A DNA stretch of 19,467 bases from Desulfobulbaceae bacterium UBA5173 (GTDB lineage Bacteria > Desulfobacterota > Desulfobulbia > Desulfobulbales > Desulfobulbaceae), in the NCBI GenBank assembly GCA_002413355.1, contig DHWV01000093.1:1-19467 (forward strand), given 5' to 3'. Position numbers and translations under genes: made by a program. Each line of letters starts with the position of its first letter. The stretch's first letter is position 1. Below the pieces are notes generated by a model. It saw nothing but the letters and a program-made list of their open reading frames with translations, searched no databases and was not told the DNA's origin. Shown in pieces: positions 1 through 6,529 of this stretch.

Positions 1-1016
1 AGATCAAAGCGGAAGCCGTCCACGTGCATTTCCATGACCCACCAGTGCAGAGCCTCTATGATCAGGCTGCGGACAATGGGATGGTTGCAGTTGCAGGTGT
101 TGCCGCAGCCAGAAAAGTTGAGGTAGGCTTTTGTCCACGGATCGAGGAGATAATAAATCGGGTTGTCTATGCCCCGGAAGGAGCTGGTTGGCCCGTCCCA
201 GCCGCCTTCGGCAGTGTGATTGAAGACCATGTCGAGGATGACCTCGATGCCCGCTTTGTGCAGGGCTTTGACCATGTCGCGGAATTCGCGCAAAGGGTGG
301 CTGCTGTCGCTGGCGTAAGCTGCTTTTGGCGCGAAAAAGGAAAGCGGGTTGTAGCCCCAGTAGTTGCGCAAAGGCAAACCCGTTTCCGGGCTGTTGAACG
401 GGCAGTCGGTTTCGTCGAATTCTGTCACCGGCATCAGTTCGACTGCGGTGATGCCCAATTTGTGTAGATACGGAATGTTCTCGATGATGCCGTGGAACGT
501 GCCGGGAGAGCTGCATTTGGAGTTGGGATGCACGGTGAAGCCGCGCACATGCAGTTCGTAGATGATTGAATCCTGCAAGGGGATGTTCAGAGGTCGGTCG
601 CCCTCCCAGTCGTAGGATTCGTCGGGAATCAAGCAGAGGGTCTGGCTGCCAGCTAGATTGCGTGGCTGCCCCCAGCGCGGCGAGCGCAGTTCCTTGGCGC
701 AGGGGTCAAGGAGAATCAGGCTGCTGTCATAGGCCAAGCCGGAGGTCTGCGGCGTATATGGGCCGGAAAGCCGCCAGCCATAGCGGATATACGACGGCAG
801 GCCGCTGACAAGGATGTGCCAGATGTCGCCGGTCTTGTTCAGCTTGGGGTCAAGCGGGATTTCCACTCTACCCGCGCTGCGGTCGTCCTTCAGGCCCAGC
901 ACCAAGGTTGCGCCTTCCGCATGGCGTGAGAACAGGGCAAAGTTGATGCCGCCGGGCGTGACGGTTGCGCCAAGCGGTTGTGGGTGGCCTTGAAAAGCAG
1001 GAAATTTGATTTTCAT
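1..1016 (-). CDS. glgX: Glycogen debranching enzyme GlgX (isoamylase-type), N-terminal part, cut by window edge
   Basis: A reading frame of 338 complete codons starts with ATG at 1016 and is still open at base 1. GlgX/TreX enzymes hydrolyse alpha-1,6 branches of glycogen or limit dextrin in the cytoplasm. Seen: an N-terminal CBM48/isoamylase-like beta-sandwich (about residues 10-110, with PLGATVTPGGINFALFS), the YELHVRGFT segment (153-161), GH13 region I DMVFNHTAEGG (262-272), and the start of region II, HVDGFRFD (331-338). The window ends just after the Asp expected to be the catalytic nucleophile; the acid/base Glu and later regions lie outside. No clear Shine-Dalgarno precedes the start. 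Another in-frame ATG lies 18 codons upstream (about 1070), but family members normally begin close to the PLGAT segment, so 1016 is preferred. It is divergent from the VanZ-like gene across a 117-base spacer. Product confident; exact start less so. Confidence 0.93.
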   Translation of the reverse strand, partial: MKIKFPAFQGHPQPLGATVTPGGINFALFSRHAEGATLVLGLKDDRSAGRVEIPLDPKLNKTGDIWHILVSGLPSYIRYGWRLSGPYTPQTSGLAYDSSLILLDPCAKELRSPRWGQPRNLAGSQTLCLIPDESYDWEGDRPLNIPLQDSIIYELHVRGFTVHPNSKCSSPGTFHGIIENIPYLHKLGITAVELMPVTEFDETDCPFNSPETGLPLRNYWGYNPLSFFAPKAAYASDSSHPLREFRDMVKALHKAGIEVILDMVFNHTAEGGWDGPTSSFRGIDNPIYYLLDPWTKAYLNFSGCGNTCNCNHPIVRSLIIEALHWWVMEMHVDGFRFD

Positions 1017-1133
1017 ATTGACGGGATGACTGCATTGGCGTAGTCTTTTCTCTTTGCTGACAGTTGTCATCCTACACCACCACCAGCAGTTTCCCAAAGC
1101 CAAAACAGCCGTTTTCAGCAAGGAGCCTGCACC

Positions 1134-1592
1134 ATGCCCCGTCAAGCCGTTTTTGCCCACAGTCTGATTCTGTTCGCCGCCGCTGGCTTTTTCGCCTTTA
1201 TTGTGCGGCTGATTTATCTGGCCGACACCGGCGAAAGCGCACAAAGCATTTTCCGGCTTCTGTTCAAAATAAGTTGCCGAGTTCCCTATGGCGACAAAAT
1301 TGGACATTTTTCTTTGTTTGGCCCGCTGGCCCTGATCGTCAACGCTGCGTTGCAATTCCGCAAAATTTGGTTTGGCAGAAGGAATATCTATCTTGGTAGT
1401 CTGCTGGTGGCCGCCTTTGTTTTGACCGAGGAACTCAGCCAGCATTTTTTCCCAACGCGGTCTGTCGAGCTGCTCGACCTGCTTGCCGACGGTGCGGGCA
1501 TCGCCCTATTCACTTGGCTGTCCGGCCTGCTGGACAGCACAATCCGGCAAAGAAATTCCGCCGCCGCAGTTCAGCTCCCTGTTTCGCCTTGA
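1134..1592 (+). CDS. VanZ-like family membrane protein
   Basis: This 152-residue protein has an ATG at 1134 preceded by AAGGAG (1120-1125) at good spacing. About three to four hydrophobic helices are visible (roughly residues 8-29, 60-75, 86-102, 120-134). The VanZ-family pattern is present: DKIGHFSLFGPLAL (about 54-67) after the first helix, and later a Glu/Gln/Arg/Asp set in EELSQHFFPTRSVELLDLLADGAG (residues about 99-122; key residues E99/E100, Q103, R109, D114, D118). VanZ-like proteins are common integral membrane proteins of mostly unknown function. Only a few relate to glycopeptide tolerance, and nothing here suggests antibiotic resistance. It stands alone, divergent from glgX, and its stop codon lies inside the -35 element of the downstream ilv promoter. 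Family assignment good; role unknown. Confidence 0.82.
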   Translation: MPRQAVFAHSLILFAAAGFFAFIVRLIYLADTGESAQSIFRLLFKISCRVPYGDKIGHFSLFGPLALIVNAALQFRKIWFGRRNIYLGSLLVAAFVLTEELSQHFFPTRSVELLDLLADGAGIALFTWLSGLLDSTIRQRNSAAAVQLPVSP

Positions 1593-1617
1593 CAGCGGTT
1601 TTCCGGGCTTATATAGT
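1589..1617 (+). promoter_or_regulatory. Strong sigma70-type promoter for ilvB-ilvN
   Basis: TTGACA (1589-1594) is followed after exactly 17 bases by TATAGT (1612-1617): a perfect -35 and a 5/6 match at -10. Transcription would start near 1624, leaving a leader of about 70 bases before the ilvB start. The -35 box overlaps the TGA stop of the VanZ-like gene (1590-1592). The leader holds no Leu/Val/Ile-rich peptide and only a very short GC hairpin (CGGG/CCCG, 1657-1667), so classical branched-chain attenuation is not evident. Not tested experimentally. Confidence 0.75.
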
Positions 1618-1697
1618 CCTATCTGCCTTGCAATAATGAAGCACTGACTCTGCGCACGGGCAGCCCGGGCGTTCACAATCATATTAGGAAAAAACCG

Positions 1698-3401
1698 ATG
1701 AGTAAAATCACAGGCGCGCAGGCCATCGTTAAATGTCTGCAGGAGGAAGGGGTTGACACCATTTTCGGCTTTCCGGGCGGCGTGATCCTTGATCTGTACG
1801 ACGCGCTGATGGACTCCTCGATCAGCAATTTGCTGGTCCGGCACGAGCAGGGCGCAGTCCATGCCGCAGACGGCTATGCGCGCGCAAGCGGCAGGGTCGG
1901 TGTTGCCCTGCTTACCTCCGGCCCTGGTGCGACCAACGGCGTGACCGGCATCGCCACCGCCTACATGGACTCTATCCCGATGGTGGTGCTGACCGGCCAG
2001 GTGCCCCGCGCCCTGATCGGCAACGATGCCTTCCAGGAAGTGGACATTGTCGGCATCACCCGTCCCTGCACCAAGCACAACTATTTGGTCAGCGACCCGG
2101 ACGAGCTGGTGCCGATCCTGCGCGAAGCCTTCTATCTGGCCGCTTCAGGCCGTCCCGGCCCGGTGCTGGTAGACATGCCCAAGGACGTGATGGCGGCTAA
2201 GATGGACTATCCGGCCAAAGAGGAGATCAGGATGCAGACCTACCAGCCCACGCTGGATCCGCATCCGGGCCAAGTCACCAAGGCCTGCAAGGCGATCCTC
2301 AAGGCCAGGCGGCCTGTGCTCTACGTCGGCGGCGGAGTTATCCTCTCCAACTCCAACCAAGAGCTGACCGAGCTGGCCGAGAAGACGCAGATTCCTGTGA
2401 CCATGACCCTGATGGGCCTGGGCGCGTTTCCGGGAACAAATCCGCTTTCCATGGGAATGCTGGGAATGCACGGCTCCTACGCGGCCAACATGATGGTGGC
2501 CAAGAGCGACCTGCTGATTGCCGTCGGCGCGCGCTTTGACGACCGGATCACAGGTCGGCTGGATACCTTCGCCCCGGACGCAGAGATCATCCACATTGAC
2601 ATTGACCCGTCCTCGATCTCCAAGAACGTTAAGGTGGACATTCCCTTGGTTGCGGACTGCAAGAACGCTCTGACCGCGATGAACGCCTGGCTGGACAGCT
2701 CGGCGGAGTTTGACCGGGCCGCCTTTGCCGAGAAGCACAGGGAGTGGAACGAGCAGGTGAGGGAGTGGAATGCCAAGCACCCGCTGTCCTATCAGGACGA
2801 GGGCGAGATCATCAAACCGCAGTTTGTCATCGAGACCATCAACCGGCTCACCGGCGGCGACGCGATCATCACCACCGAGGTCGGCCAGAACCAGATGTGG
2901 ACGGCCCAGTTCTACAAGTTCAACCAGCCGCGCCAGCTGCTGACCTCCGGCGGCCTCGGCACAATGGGCTATGGCCTGCCTGCGGCCATCGGCGCGAAGG
3001 TCGCCTTCCCGGACAAGACGGTCATTGACATCGCGGGCGACGGCTCGATTCAGATGAACATTCAGGAGCTGGCCACGGCCAAGCAGTACGGCGCGGCGGT
3101 CAAGGTGGCGATCCTCAACAATGGCTATCTCGGTATGGTGCGGCAGTGGCAGGAGCTGTTCTACAACCGCCGCTACTCAGGCACGCCGATGGAGGTCACC
3201 CCGGACTTTGTCGAGCTGGCCAAGGCCTATGGCGCGGTCGGCCTGCGGGCGAAGACCAAGAGCGAGGTGGAGCCGGTGATCAAAGAGGCGCTGGCGATCA
3301 ATGACAAGGTTGTGATCATGGACTTTGTCATCAAGCGCGAGGAATGCGTGTTCCCGATGATTCCGGCCGGAAGATCAACCACAGAAATGCTGCTGGCATA
3401 A
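1698..3401 (+). CDS. ilvB: Acetolactate synthase (acetohydroxyacid synthase) large, catalytic subunit
   Basis: The 567-residue protein matches the usual length of biosynthetic AHAS large subunits. It condenses two pyruvates to acetolactate, or pyruvate with 2-oxobutyrate to acetohydroxybutyrate, the first common step to valine, leucine and isoleucine; cofactors are ThDP, Mg2+ and FAD. Seen: N-terminal ThDP pyrimidine domain with FGFPGGVILDLYDAL (23-37) and the activating Glu50 in RHEQGAVHAADGYARA; central FAD/Rossmann domain including VGARFDDRITGRLDTF; C-terminal ThDP pyrophosphate domain with GDGSIQMN starting at residue 447 and the paired Asn at 474-475, then YLGMVRQWQELFY. The ATG follows AGGA (1686-1689). 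ilvN starts 19 bases after the stop, so the two subunits are co-transcribed. No truncation or odd residue seen. Confidence 0.97.
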   Translation: MSKITGAQAIVKCLQEEGVDTIFGFPGGVILDLYDALMDSSISNLLVRHEQGAVHAADGYARASGRVGVALLTSGPGATNGVTGIATAYMDSIPMVVLTGQVPRALIGNDAFQEVDIVGITRPCTKHNYLVSDPDELVPILREAFYLAASGRPGPVLVDMPKDVMAAKMDYPAKEEIRMQTYQPTLDPHPGQVTKACKAILKARRPVLYVGGGVILSNSNQELTELAEKTQIPVTMTLMGLGAFPGTNPLSMGMLGMHGSYAANMMVAKSDLLIAVGARFDDRITGRLDTFAPDAEIIHIDIDPSSISKNVKVDIPLVADCKNALTAMNAWLDSSAEFDRAAFAEKHREWNEQVREWNAKHPLSYQDEGEIIKPQFVIETINRLTGGDAIITTEVGQNQMWTAQFYKFNQPRQLLTSGGLGTMGYGLPAAIGAKVAFPDKTVIDIAGDGSIQMNIQELATAKQYGAAVKVAILNNGYLGMVRQWQELFYNRRYSGTPMEVTPDFVELAKAYGAVGLRAKTKSEVEPVIKEALAINDKVVIMDFVIKREECVFPMIPAGRSTTEMLLA

Positions 3402-3420
3402 TTTTGCGAGGATCAAAGCA

Positions 3421-3903
3421 ATGAAACATACTCTTTCCGTTCTCCTCCGCAACAAGCCCGGCGCGCTGTCGCGGGTGACCGGCCTGTTCAGCGGGCGCGG
3501 CTTTAACATCGAGAGCCTCTGCGTGGCCGAGACCCTTGACCCGCAGGTCTCCTGCCTGACCTTGGTGACGCGGGGCAGCGACGCGATCATCGAGCAGATC
3601 ATGAAGCAGCTGCACAAGCTGATTGACGTGATCAAAGTCAGCGACATCAGCGAAGGCGAGTACGTCGAGCGCGAGATGGTGCTGATCCGCATGAAGGCCG
3701 AGGCCGGCACGCGGGCCGAAGTGCTGCGGGTGATTGACATCTTTCGGGGCAAGGTCGTGGATGTCAGCCCGACTTCCTACACCGTGGAGATCACCGGCTC
3801 CGAGTCCAAGGTGCGCGCGGTGATTGACATTCTCCGGCCTATCGGCATCAAGGAGATTGTCCGCACCGGCACCATTGCCATGGCCCGCGTTCCGAAGAAG
3901 TAG
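3421..3903 (+). CDS. ilvN: Acetolactate synthase small, regulatory subunit
   Basis: At 160 residues this is the normal size for the IlvN/IlvH type. It binds the catalytic IlvB subunit, raises its activity and gives feedback inhibition by valine. Seen: an N-terminal ACT domain beginning MKHTLSVLLRNKPGALSRVTGLFSGRGFNIESL (key turn NKPGALSRV at 11-19; GRGFNIESL 25-33), followed by the ALS small-subunit C-terminal domain (about 82-157) with IDIFRGKVVDVSPTSYTVEITG and the closing GIKEIVRTGTIAMAR. A GCGAGGA ribosome site lies 9 bases before the ATG. It follows ilvB directly, forming the complete AHAS holoenzyme. It carries a full two-domain structure, so valine sensitivity would be expected from the family but cannot be judged from sequence alone. 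Confidence 0.96.
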   Translation: MKHTLSVLLRNKPGALSRVTGLFSGRGFNIESLCVAETLDPQVSCLTLVTRGSDAIIEQIMKQLHKLIDVIKVSDISEGEYVEREMVLIRMKAEAGTRAEVLRVIDIFRGKVVDVSPTSYTVEITGSESKVRAVIDILRPIGIKEIVRTGTIAMARVPKK

Positions 3904-3934
3904 CGCAGGTTCAAGCCAGCCGTTCATTCCTGGC

Positions 3935-3981
3935 AAACTCGATGCAGGCTTCGAGCATATCTCGATGCACGCATCGAGTTT
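3935..3981 (+). repeat. Nested inverted repeats between ilvN and psd (two competing hairpins)
   Basis: A perfect 11-base inverted repeat, AAACTCGATGC (3935-3945) and GCATCGAGTTT (3971-3981), encloses a second copy of CTCGATGC (3961-3968). That copy can pair with the same right arm, leaving a 2-base loop (CTCGATGC-AC-GCATCGAG). The interior also holds TCGAG/CTCGA (3951-3955/3961-3965). The two main hairpins cannot form at once. A small GCGC-CTCTGA-GCGC stem follows, without a T-tract. It may be a processing or attenuation structure between ilvBN and psd, or half-sites for a DNA-binding protein. The structure is seen; the function is not known. Confidence 0.6.
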
Positions 3982-4036
3982 CGCGCCTCTGAGCGCGCCC
4001 GCCTCTCCGTTCTCGTTTCCCTTCTGATGATGCTCC

Positions 4037-4681
4037 ATGAAAGCTCCTGAAGTCTCTGTGGCCAAAGAGGGTTTGCCCTTCATCCTCTTCTGCGCCTTCG
4101 CCGCCCTGCTCTGCGCTGTCCTCCAGCTCCGCGCCGCCGCGCTGGCCGCATTCCTGGCCACGGCCTTTGTCACCTATTTCTTCCGCGACCCGGAACGCAC
4201 GCTGCCGGAAGACGGCAGTGCCGTGGTCTCACCGGCGGACGGGAAAATCATCCGGGTGGAGGAGCTGTTTGACGACCGCTTCCTGCATCAGGACGTGCTG
4301 CGGATTTCCATCTTCATGAACGTCTTCAACGTGCATGTCAACCGGATTCCCTTGGCGGGCACGGTGCGGCGCATCGTCTTTCAGCCGGGCCGCTTTTATG
4401 CCGCTGATCAGGATAAGGCCGCCCTGCACAACGAGCATTGCGCGATGATTGTTGCAACCGCCGCCGGGCAGCAGTACGCGGCAGTGCAGATTGCCGGGTT
4501 AATCGCCCGCCGCATTGTCTGCCGGGCTGAGCCGGGCGATCAGGTGCAGGTCGGGCAGCGGTATGGTCTGATCCGCTTCGGCTCGCGGGTGGACATGTAT
4601 CTGCCCAAAGGCAGCGTGGCGGCGGTGAAAGTTGGACAGAAAGTGAAGTCCGGCGAGACGGTGCTGGCGAGGGTGAACTGA
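4037..4681 (+). CDS. psd: Phosphatidylserine decarboxylase proenzyme, short soluble-tail type
   Basis: The 214-residue protein fits the short Psd class common in Desulfobacterota and Bacteroidetes. It converts phosphatidylserine to phosphatidylethanolamine at the inner membrane, using a pyruvoyl group made by self-cleavage. Seen: N-terminal hydrophobic segment (about 15-46), FFRDPERTLPEDGSAVVSPADGKI (48-71), the family His in NVFNVHVNRIPLAG (95-108), HNEHCAMIV (131-139), and the processing site RFGS (180-183), which would split between Gly182 and Ser183 to give a small pyruvoyl alpha chain of about 32 residues. The ATG at 4037 has no good ribosome site; the N-terminus AKEGLPFIL matches family starts. 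It follows ilvN after 133 bases. Its last codons are repeated in diverged form at 5278-5340, so the current 3' end may have been replaced. pssA, often the next gene, is absent. Confidence 0.94.
   Translation: MKAPEVSVAKEGLPFILFCAFAALLCAVLQLRAAALAAFLATAFVTYFFRDPERTLPEDGSAVVSPADGKIIRVEELFDDRFLHQDVLRISIFMNVFNVHVNRIPLAGTVRRIVFQPGRFYAADQDKAALHNEHCAMIVATAAGQQYAAVQIAGLIARRIVCRAEPGDQVQVGQRYGLIRFGSRVDMYLPKGSVAAVKVGQKVKSGETVLARVN
4652..4667 (+). repeat. Direct repeat, left copy (inside psd 3' end)
   Basis: The 16 bases GGCGAGACGGTGCTGG, coding Gly-Glu-Thr-Val-Leu near the Psd C-terminus, recur exactly at 5305-5320. The two copies bracket the AT-rich gene at 4704-5270. Similarity extends weakly on both sides in the same reading frame, so this is a repeated gene end rather than a chance match. 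Confidence 0.85.
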
Positions 4682-4703
4682 GATAAAACAAAGGGAGATA
4701 AAG

Positions 4704-5270
4704 ATGACTCAACGAATATTGATGATAACTGAGAAACCAAATAAGAAGGCTGATCAATTGCCCTGCCGAGAAGACCTGTTCGATTTGGAAAAAAATCCGT
4801 TCAGTCAGTTTTTTGGTAGGATATTGTTTGGTTCTGAAAAGTGTTTTCGCGCTTATTTTAATGATAAACTTGTCATGTGGAAACATGCGAGAAAAAGTTA
4901 TCTACAAGATGATTGCGGTAGAATATGTATACAAAATTATATAAAAAATCATGCAAATAAAATTGAACTGATAGTAACTTTTGGCATCCCTGCCGCGAGG
5001 AAAATTTTATCTAATAAAAATGCCAATATTGAAAGAATGAGTGATATATTTGAAGATGGATTGCAGCCACTCTGTGATGTTTATTGTAATAAATCTCTTT
5101 TTAACACAGTAACTATCCCTGTTGCTGCCCTTCCGCATACATCAGGGGAAGCACAGCAGTTTTGGAAGAACTATCCATGTGTATGGTCAAAACTTGTCGA
5201 AGAAATTCAAGAAAAAGCCTGTAAAATATGCAGGGATAGCAATAATTGCTGTTGCTCTTCCTGTAAATAA
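4704..5270 (+). CDS. AT-rich acquired gene, tentative uracil-DNA-glycosylase-like fold protein with Cys-rich tail
   Basis: A 188-residue protein with a strong ribosome site (AAGGGAG, 4691-4697) and ATG at 4704, only 22 bases after psd. I do not recognise it firmly. Features resembling the UDG-like superfamily: an N-terminal strand ILMITEKPN (5-13) where glycosylases have a G-E-x-P-type loop; KIELIVTFGIPAARKIL (86-102), like the central strand plus helix (vvtlG..A...L); and VAALPHTSGEAQQFW (139-153), like the LPHPSG loop that carries the active-site His. The likely water-activating Asp/Asn is not obvious. The C-terminus is Cys-rich (CKICRDSNNCCCSSCK, six Cys), which might bind metal or an Fe-S cluster. 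Base composition is far from its neighbours (4921-4980 is about 18% G+C), pointing to horizontal transfer. It is bracketed by a repeat of the psd end. Alternative: an unrelated Rossmann-like protein. Confidence 0.5.
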   Translation: MTQRILMITEKPNKKADQLPCREDLFDLEKNPFSQFFGRILFGSEKCFRAYFNDKLVMWKHARKSYLQDDCGRICIQNYIKNHANKIELIVTFGIPAARKILSNKNANIERMSDIFEDGLQPLCDVYCNKSLFNTVTIPVAALPHTSGEAQQFWKNYPCVWSKLVEEIQEKACKICRDSNNCCCSSCK

Positions 5271-5277
5271 AATTATT

Positions 5278-5340
5278 GCCAAACCGGACAATCAGGTCAG
5301 GGCTGGCGAGACGGTGCTGGGGAGGATGGAGAAAAAATAG
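5278..5340 (+). pseudogene. Diverged second copy of the psd 3' end (gene-end remnant)
   Basis: Read in frame, this stretch codes AKPDNQVRAGETVLGRMEKK and a TAG stop (5338-5340). The Psd C-terminus is VKVGQKVKSGETVLARVN. The alignment is gap-free across Lys, Val, Gly-Glu-Thr-Val-Leu and Arg, with conservative changes (Lys/Arg, Ser/Ala), and includes an exact 16-base match. There is no start or ribosome site, so it is not a gene by itself. The stretch is GC-rich like psd and unlike the AT-rich gene just before it. It is probably the original psd tail, displaced when the cassette at about 4668-5277 arrived. It also lies antisense to the last codons of the TPR gene. Confidence 0.7.
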
Positions 5341-6529
5341 AGCGGCGGCTGTCGTCCGGCTGTTTCATGCGCAGCTTGGCTTTGCTGAGAGCAGCCTCCA
5401 TATCCAACGTCTTGCCCTGCTGCCGGTAGATTTCCGCCAGCAGCTGCCACGGTTTTGGCAGGTAGTCGCGTTCTGCGAGCACATTATGCAGCAGCTCAAG
5501 AGCGAATTCGTGCTGCTTGTTCTTGATCAGCAATTCAGCTACTTGGATATCCTCGACGTAGGAAAAGGATAATTTGGCGCGAAGCTGCCGATAAAAATCA
5601 GGAAGCACGGCCTGCTGACCTGTTTGCTGAAACAGCGGCATGGTTTGCTGAATGACGGCAGCGGCAGAGGCTTCTTTGGCCGCGCCGGTGAGTATGGCCT
5701 CGCAGGCCGCCTCGATGTTCTTCTCCCATAGATAATATCTGGCAAGCTGGAAGTAATCCCTGCTGCTGTTCAGACGCGGCTTCAGCGTCAAGGCTATCTG
5801 CTGCTGTTCAACTGCCGCTGCCCATTCGCTGTTCTTGGCCGCCATCTCCGCCAAAACGATCCGCGCCACGCGGACATCGTTGTCCGCCAAACCTGTCCAC
5901 GTACCGCTTTGGGCTATGCCTTGGAGCAGACCTTGTCGGAACTGCTCCTCAGTCTCAGGAGTCCACCACGATTTGCTGCGGATTCTTGAATAACAGCCGG
6001 GATAGATGCGCCCCAAGGTTTCAGCCGCTGCCAGCAGCTCCTCATGTTGTCCGTATTGCGCGAGCTTATCCGCCAGCAGCTCGACATACTGCACCATGTT
6101 CGGGGCAAAGGAAGCGGCCCGGCGGTACGCGGCAAGAACTGCATCAGGACTGCTTTGCCCCTGCAATTCAAGAGCGGCGGCAAGGCTGACCGCGATCTCT
6201 GGCTCCAGCGGATTGAGTTGCTGCGCTTTCCGCAGATGATCTACGGCCAACGAGTAATGCAGTTCCTGCTCCCGTCCTTCAGCGCGCCAAGCCAGCTCGA
6301 GATAGGCCGTACCCAAGCTCTGATGAATGGTGCTGTCCCATGGCAGCCACTCAGCCGCTTTGTGGAGGAGCAGTGTAGTAGGTTTGTATTCCTGCCGGTT
6401 GATGAGGAATTGCGCCCGCTGATAATAGATTTGGCCGACGCAGAAATGGACAGCCGGAATGAAGAGCAGGAGGACGAGAAGAAGGAGAACGGCTCTGAGG
6501 CAAGGCTGCTTACTTGCTCCGCTCTCCAT
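5297..6529 (-). CDS. Membrane-anchored TPR protein of the polysaccharide operon
   Basis: This 410-residue protein has a short N-terminus, one hydrophobic anchor (about 11-31, rich in Leu/Val) and then a long alpha-helical region of TPR-like helix pairs, e.g. AEWLPWDSTIHQSLGTAYLELAW, AVDHLRKAQQLNPLEPEIAVSLAAALEL and HNVLAERDYLPKPWQLLAEIYRQQGKTLDMEAALSKA near the end. Such anchored TPR proteins often scaffold exopolysaccharide synthesis/export machines; the exact partner is unknown. ATG is at 6529, and the first 20 bases overlap the end of the tyrosine kinase gene, implying translational coupling as last gene of the operon. Its final 14 or so codons (Ser/Pro/Arg-rich) are antisense to the psd-tail remnant, so the two loci converge and overlap by 44 bases. 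TPR fold likely; role inferred from context. Confidence 0.8.
   Translation of the reverse strand: MESGASKQPCLRAVLLLLVLLLFIPAVHFCVGQIYYQRAQFLINRQEYKPTTLLLHKAAEWLPWDSTIHQSLGTAYLELAWRAEGREQELHYSLAVDHLRKAQQLNPLEPEIAVSLAAALELQGQSSPDAVLAAYRRAASFAPNMVQYVELLADKLAQYGQHEELLAAAETLGRIYPGCYSRIRSKSWWTPETEEQFRQGLLQGIAQSGTWTGLADNDVRVARIVLAEMAAKNSEWAAAVEQQQIALTLKPRLNSSRDYFQLARYYLWEKNIEAACEAILTGAAKEASAAAVIQQTMPLFQQTGQQAVLPDFYRQLRAKLSFSYVEDIQVAELLIKNKQHEFALELLHNVLAERDYLPKPWQLLAEIYRQQGKTLDMEAALSKAKLRMKQPDDSRRSIFSPSSPAPSRQP
5305..5320 (+). repeat. Direct repeat, right copy (inside displaced psd tail)
   Basis: Exact copy of the 16 bases at 4652-4667, in the same orientation and same codon frame, 653 bases downstream. 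Together the two mark the limits of the inserted segment containing the AT-rich gene. Confidence 0.85.

Noticed and set aside
1024..1072. GGATGAC/GTCATCC inverted repeat in the glgX/VanZ spacer
   Set aside because: Seven bases with a 35-base separation can easily occur by chance, and no promoter box supports it.
1134..1592. Glycopeptide (teicoplanin) resistance gene because of VanZ similarity
   Set aside because: VanZ-like proteins are widespread without resistance roles, and there are no other van genes or cell-wall ligases nearby.
1618..1697. Leader-peptide attenuator for ilvB
   Set aside because: The only small start in the leader (near 1636) gives Met-Lys-His-stop, without branched-chain codons, and there is no terminator hairpin with a T-run.
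3331..4173. A 280-codon open frame on the minus strand across ilvB/ilvN/psd
   Set aside because: It is antisense to three well-supported genes, is His/Gly/Asp-rich as expected from reversed GC-rich codons, and shows no motif.
5122..5340. A separate 72-residue gene ending in the psd-tail sequence
   Set aside because: Most of it overlaps the AT-rich gene in another frame, and there is no ribosome site. Only the last 63 bases are meaningful, as a psd remnant.
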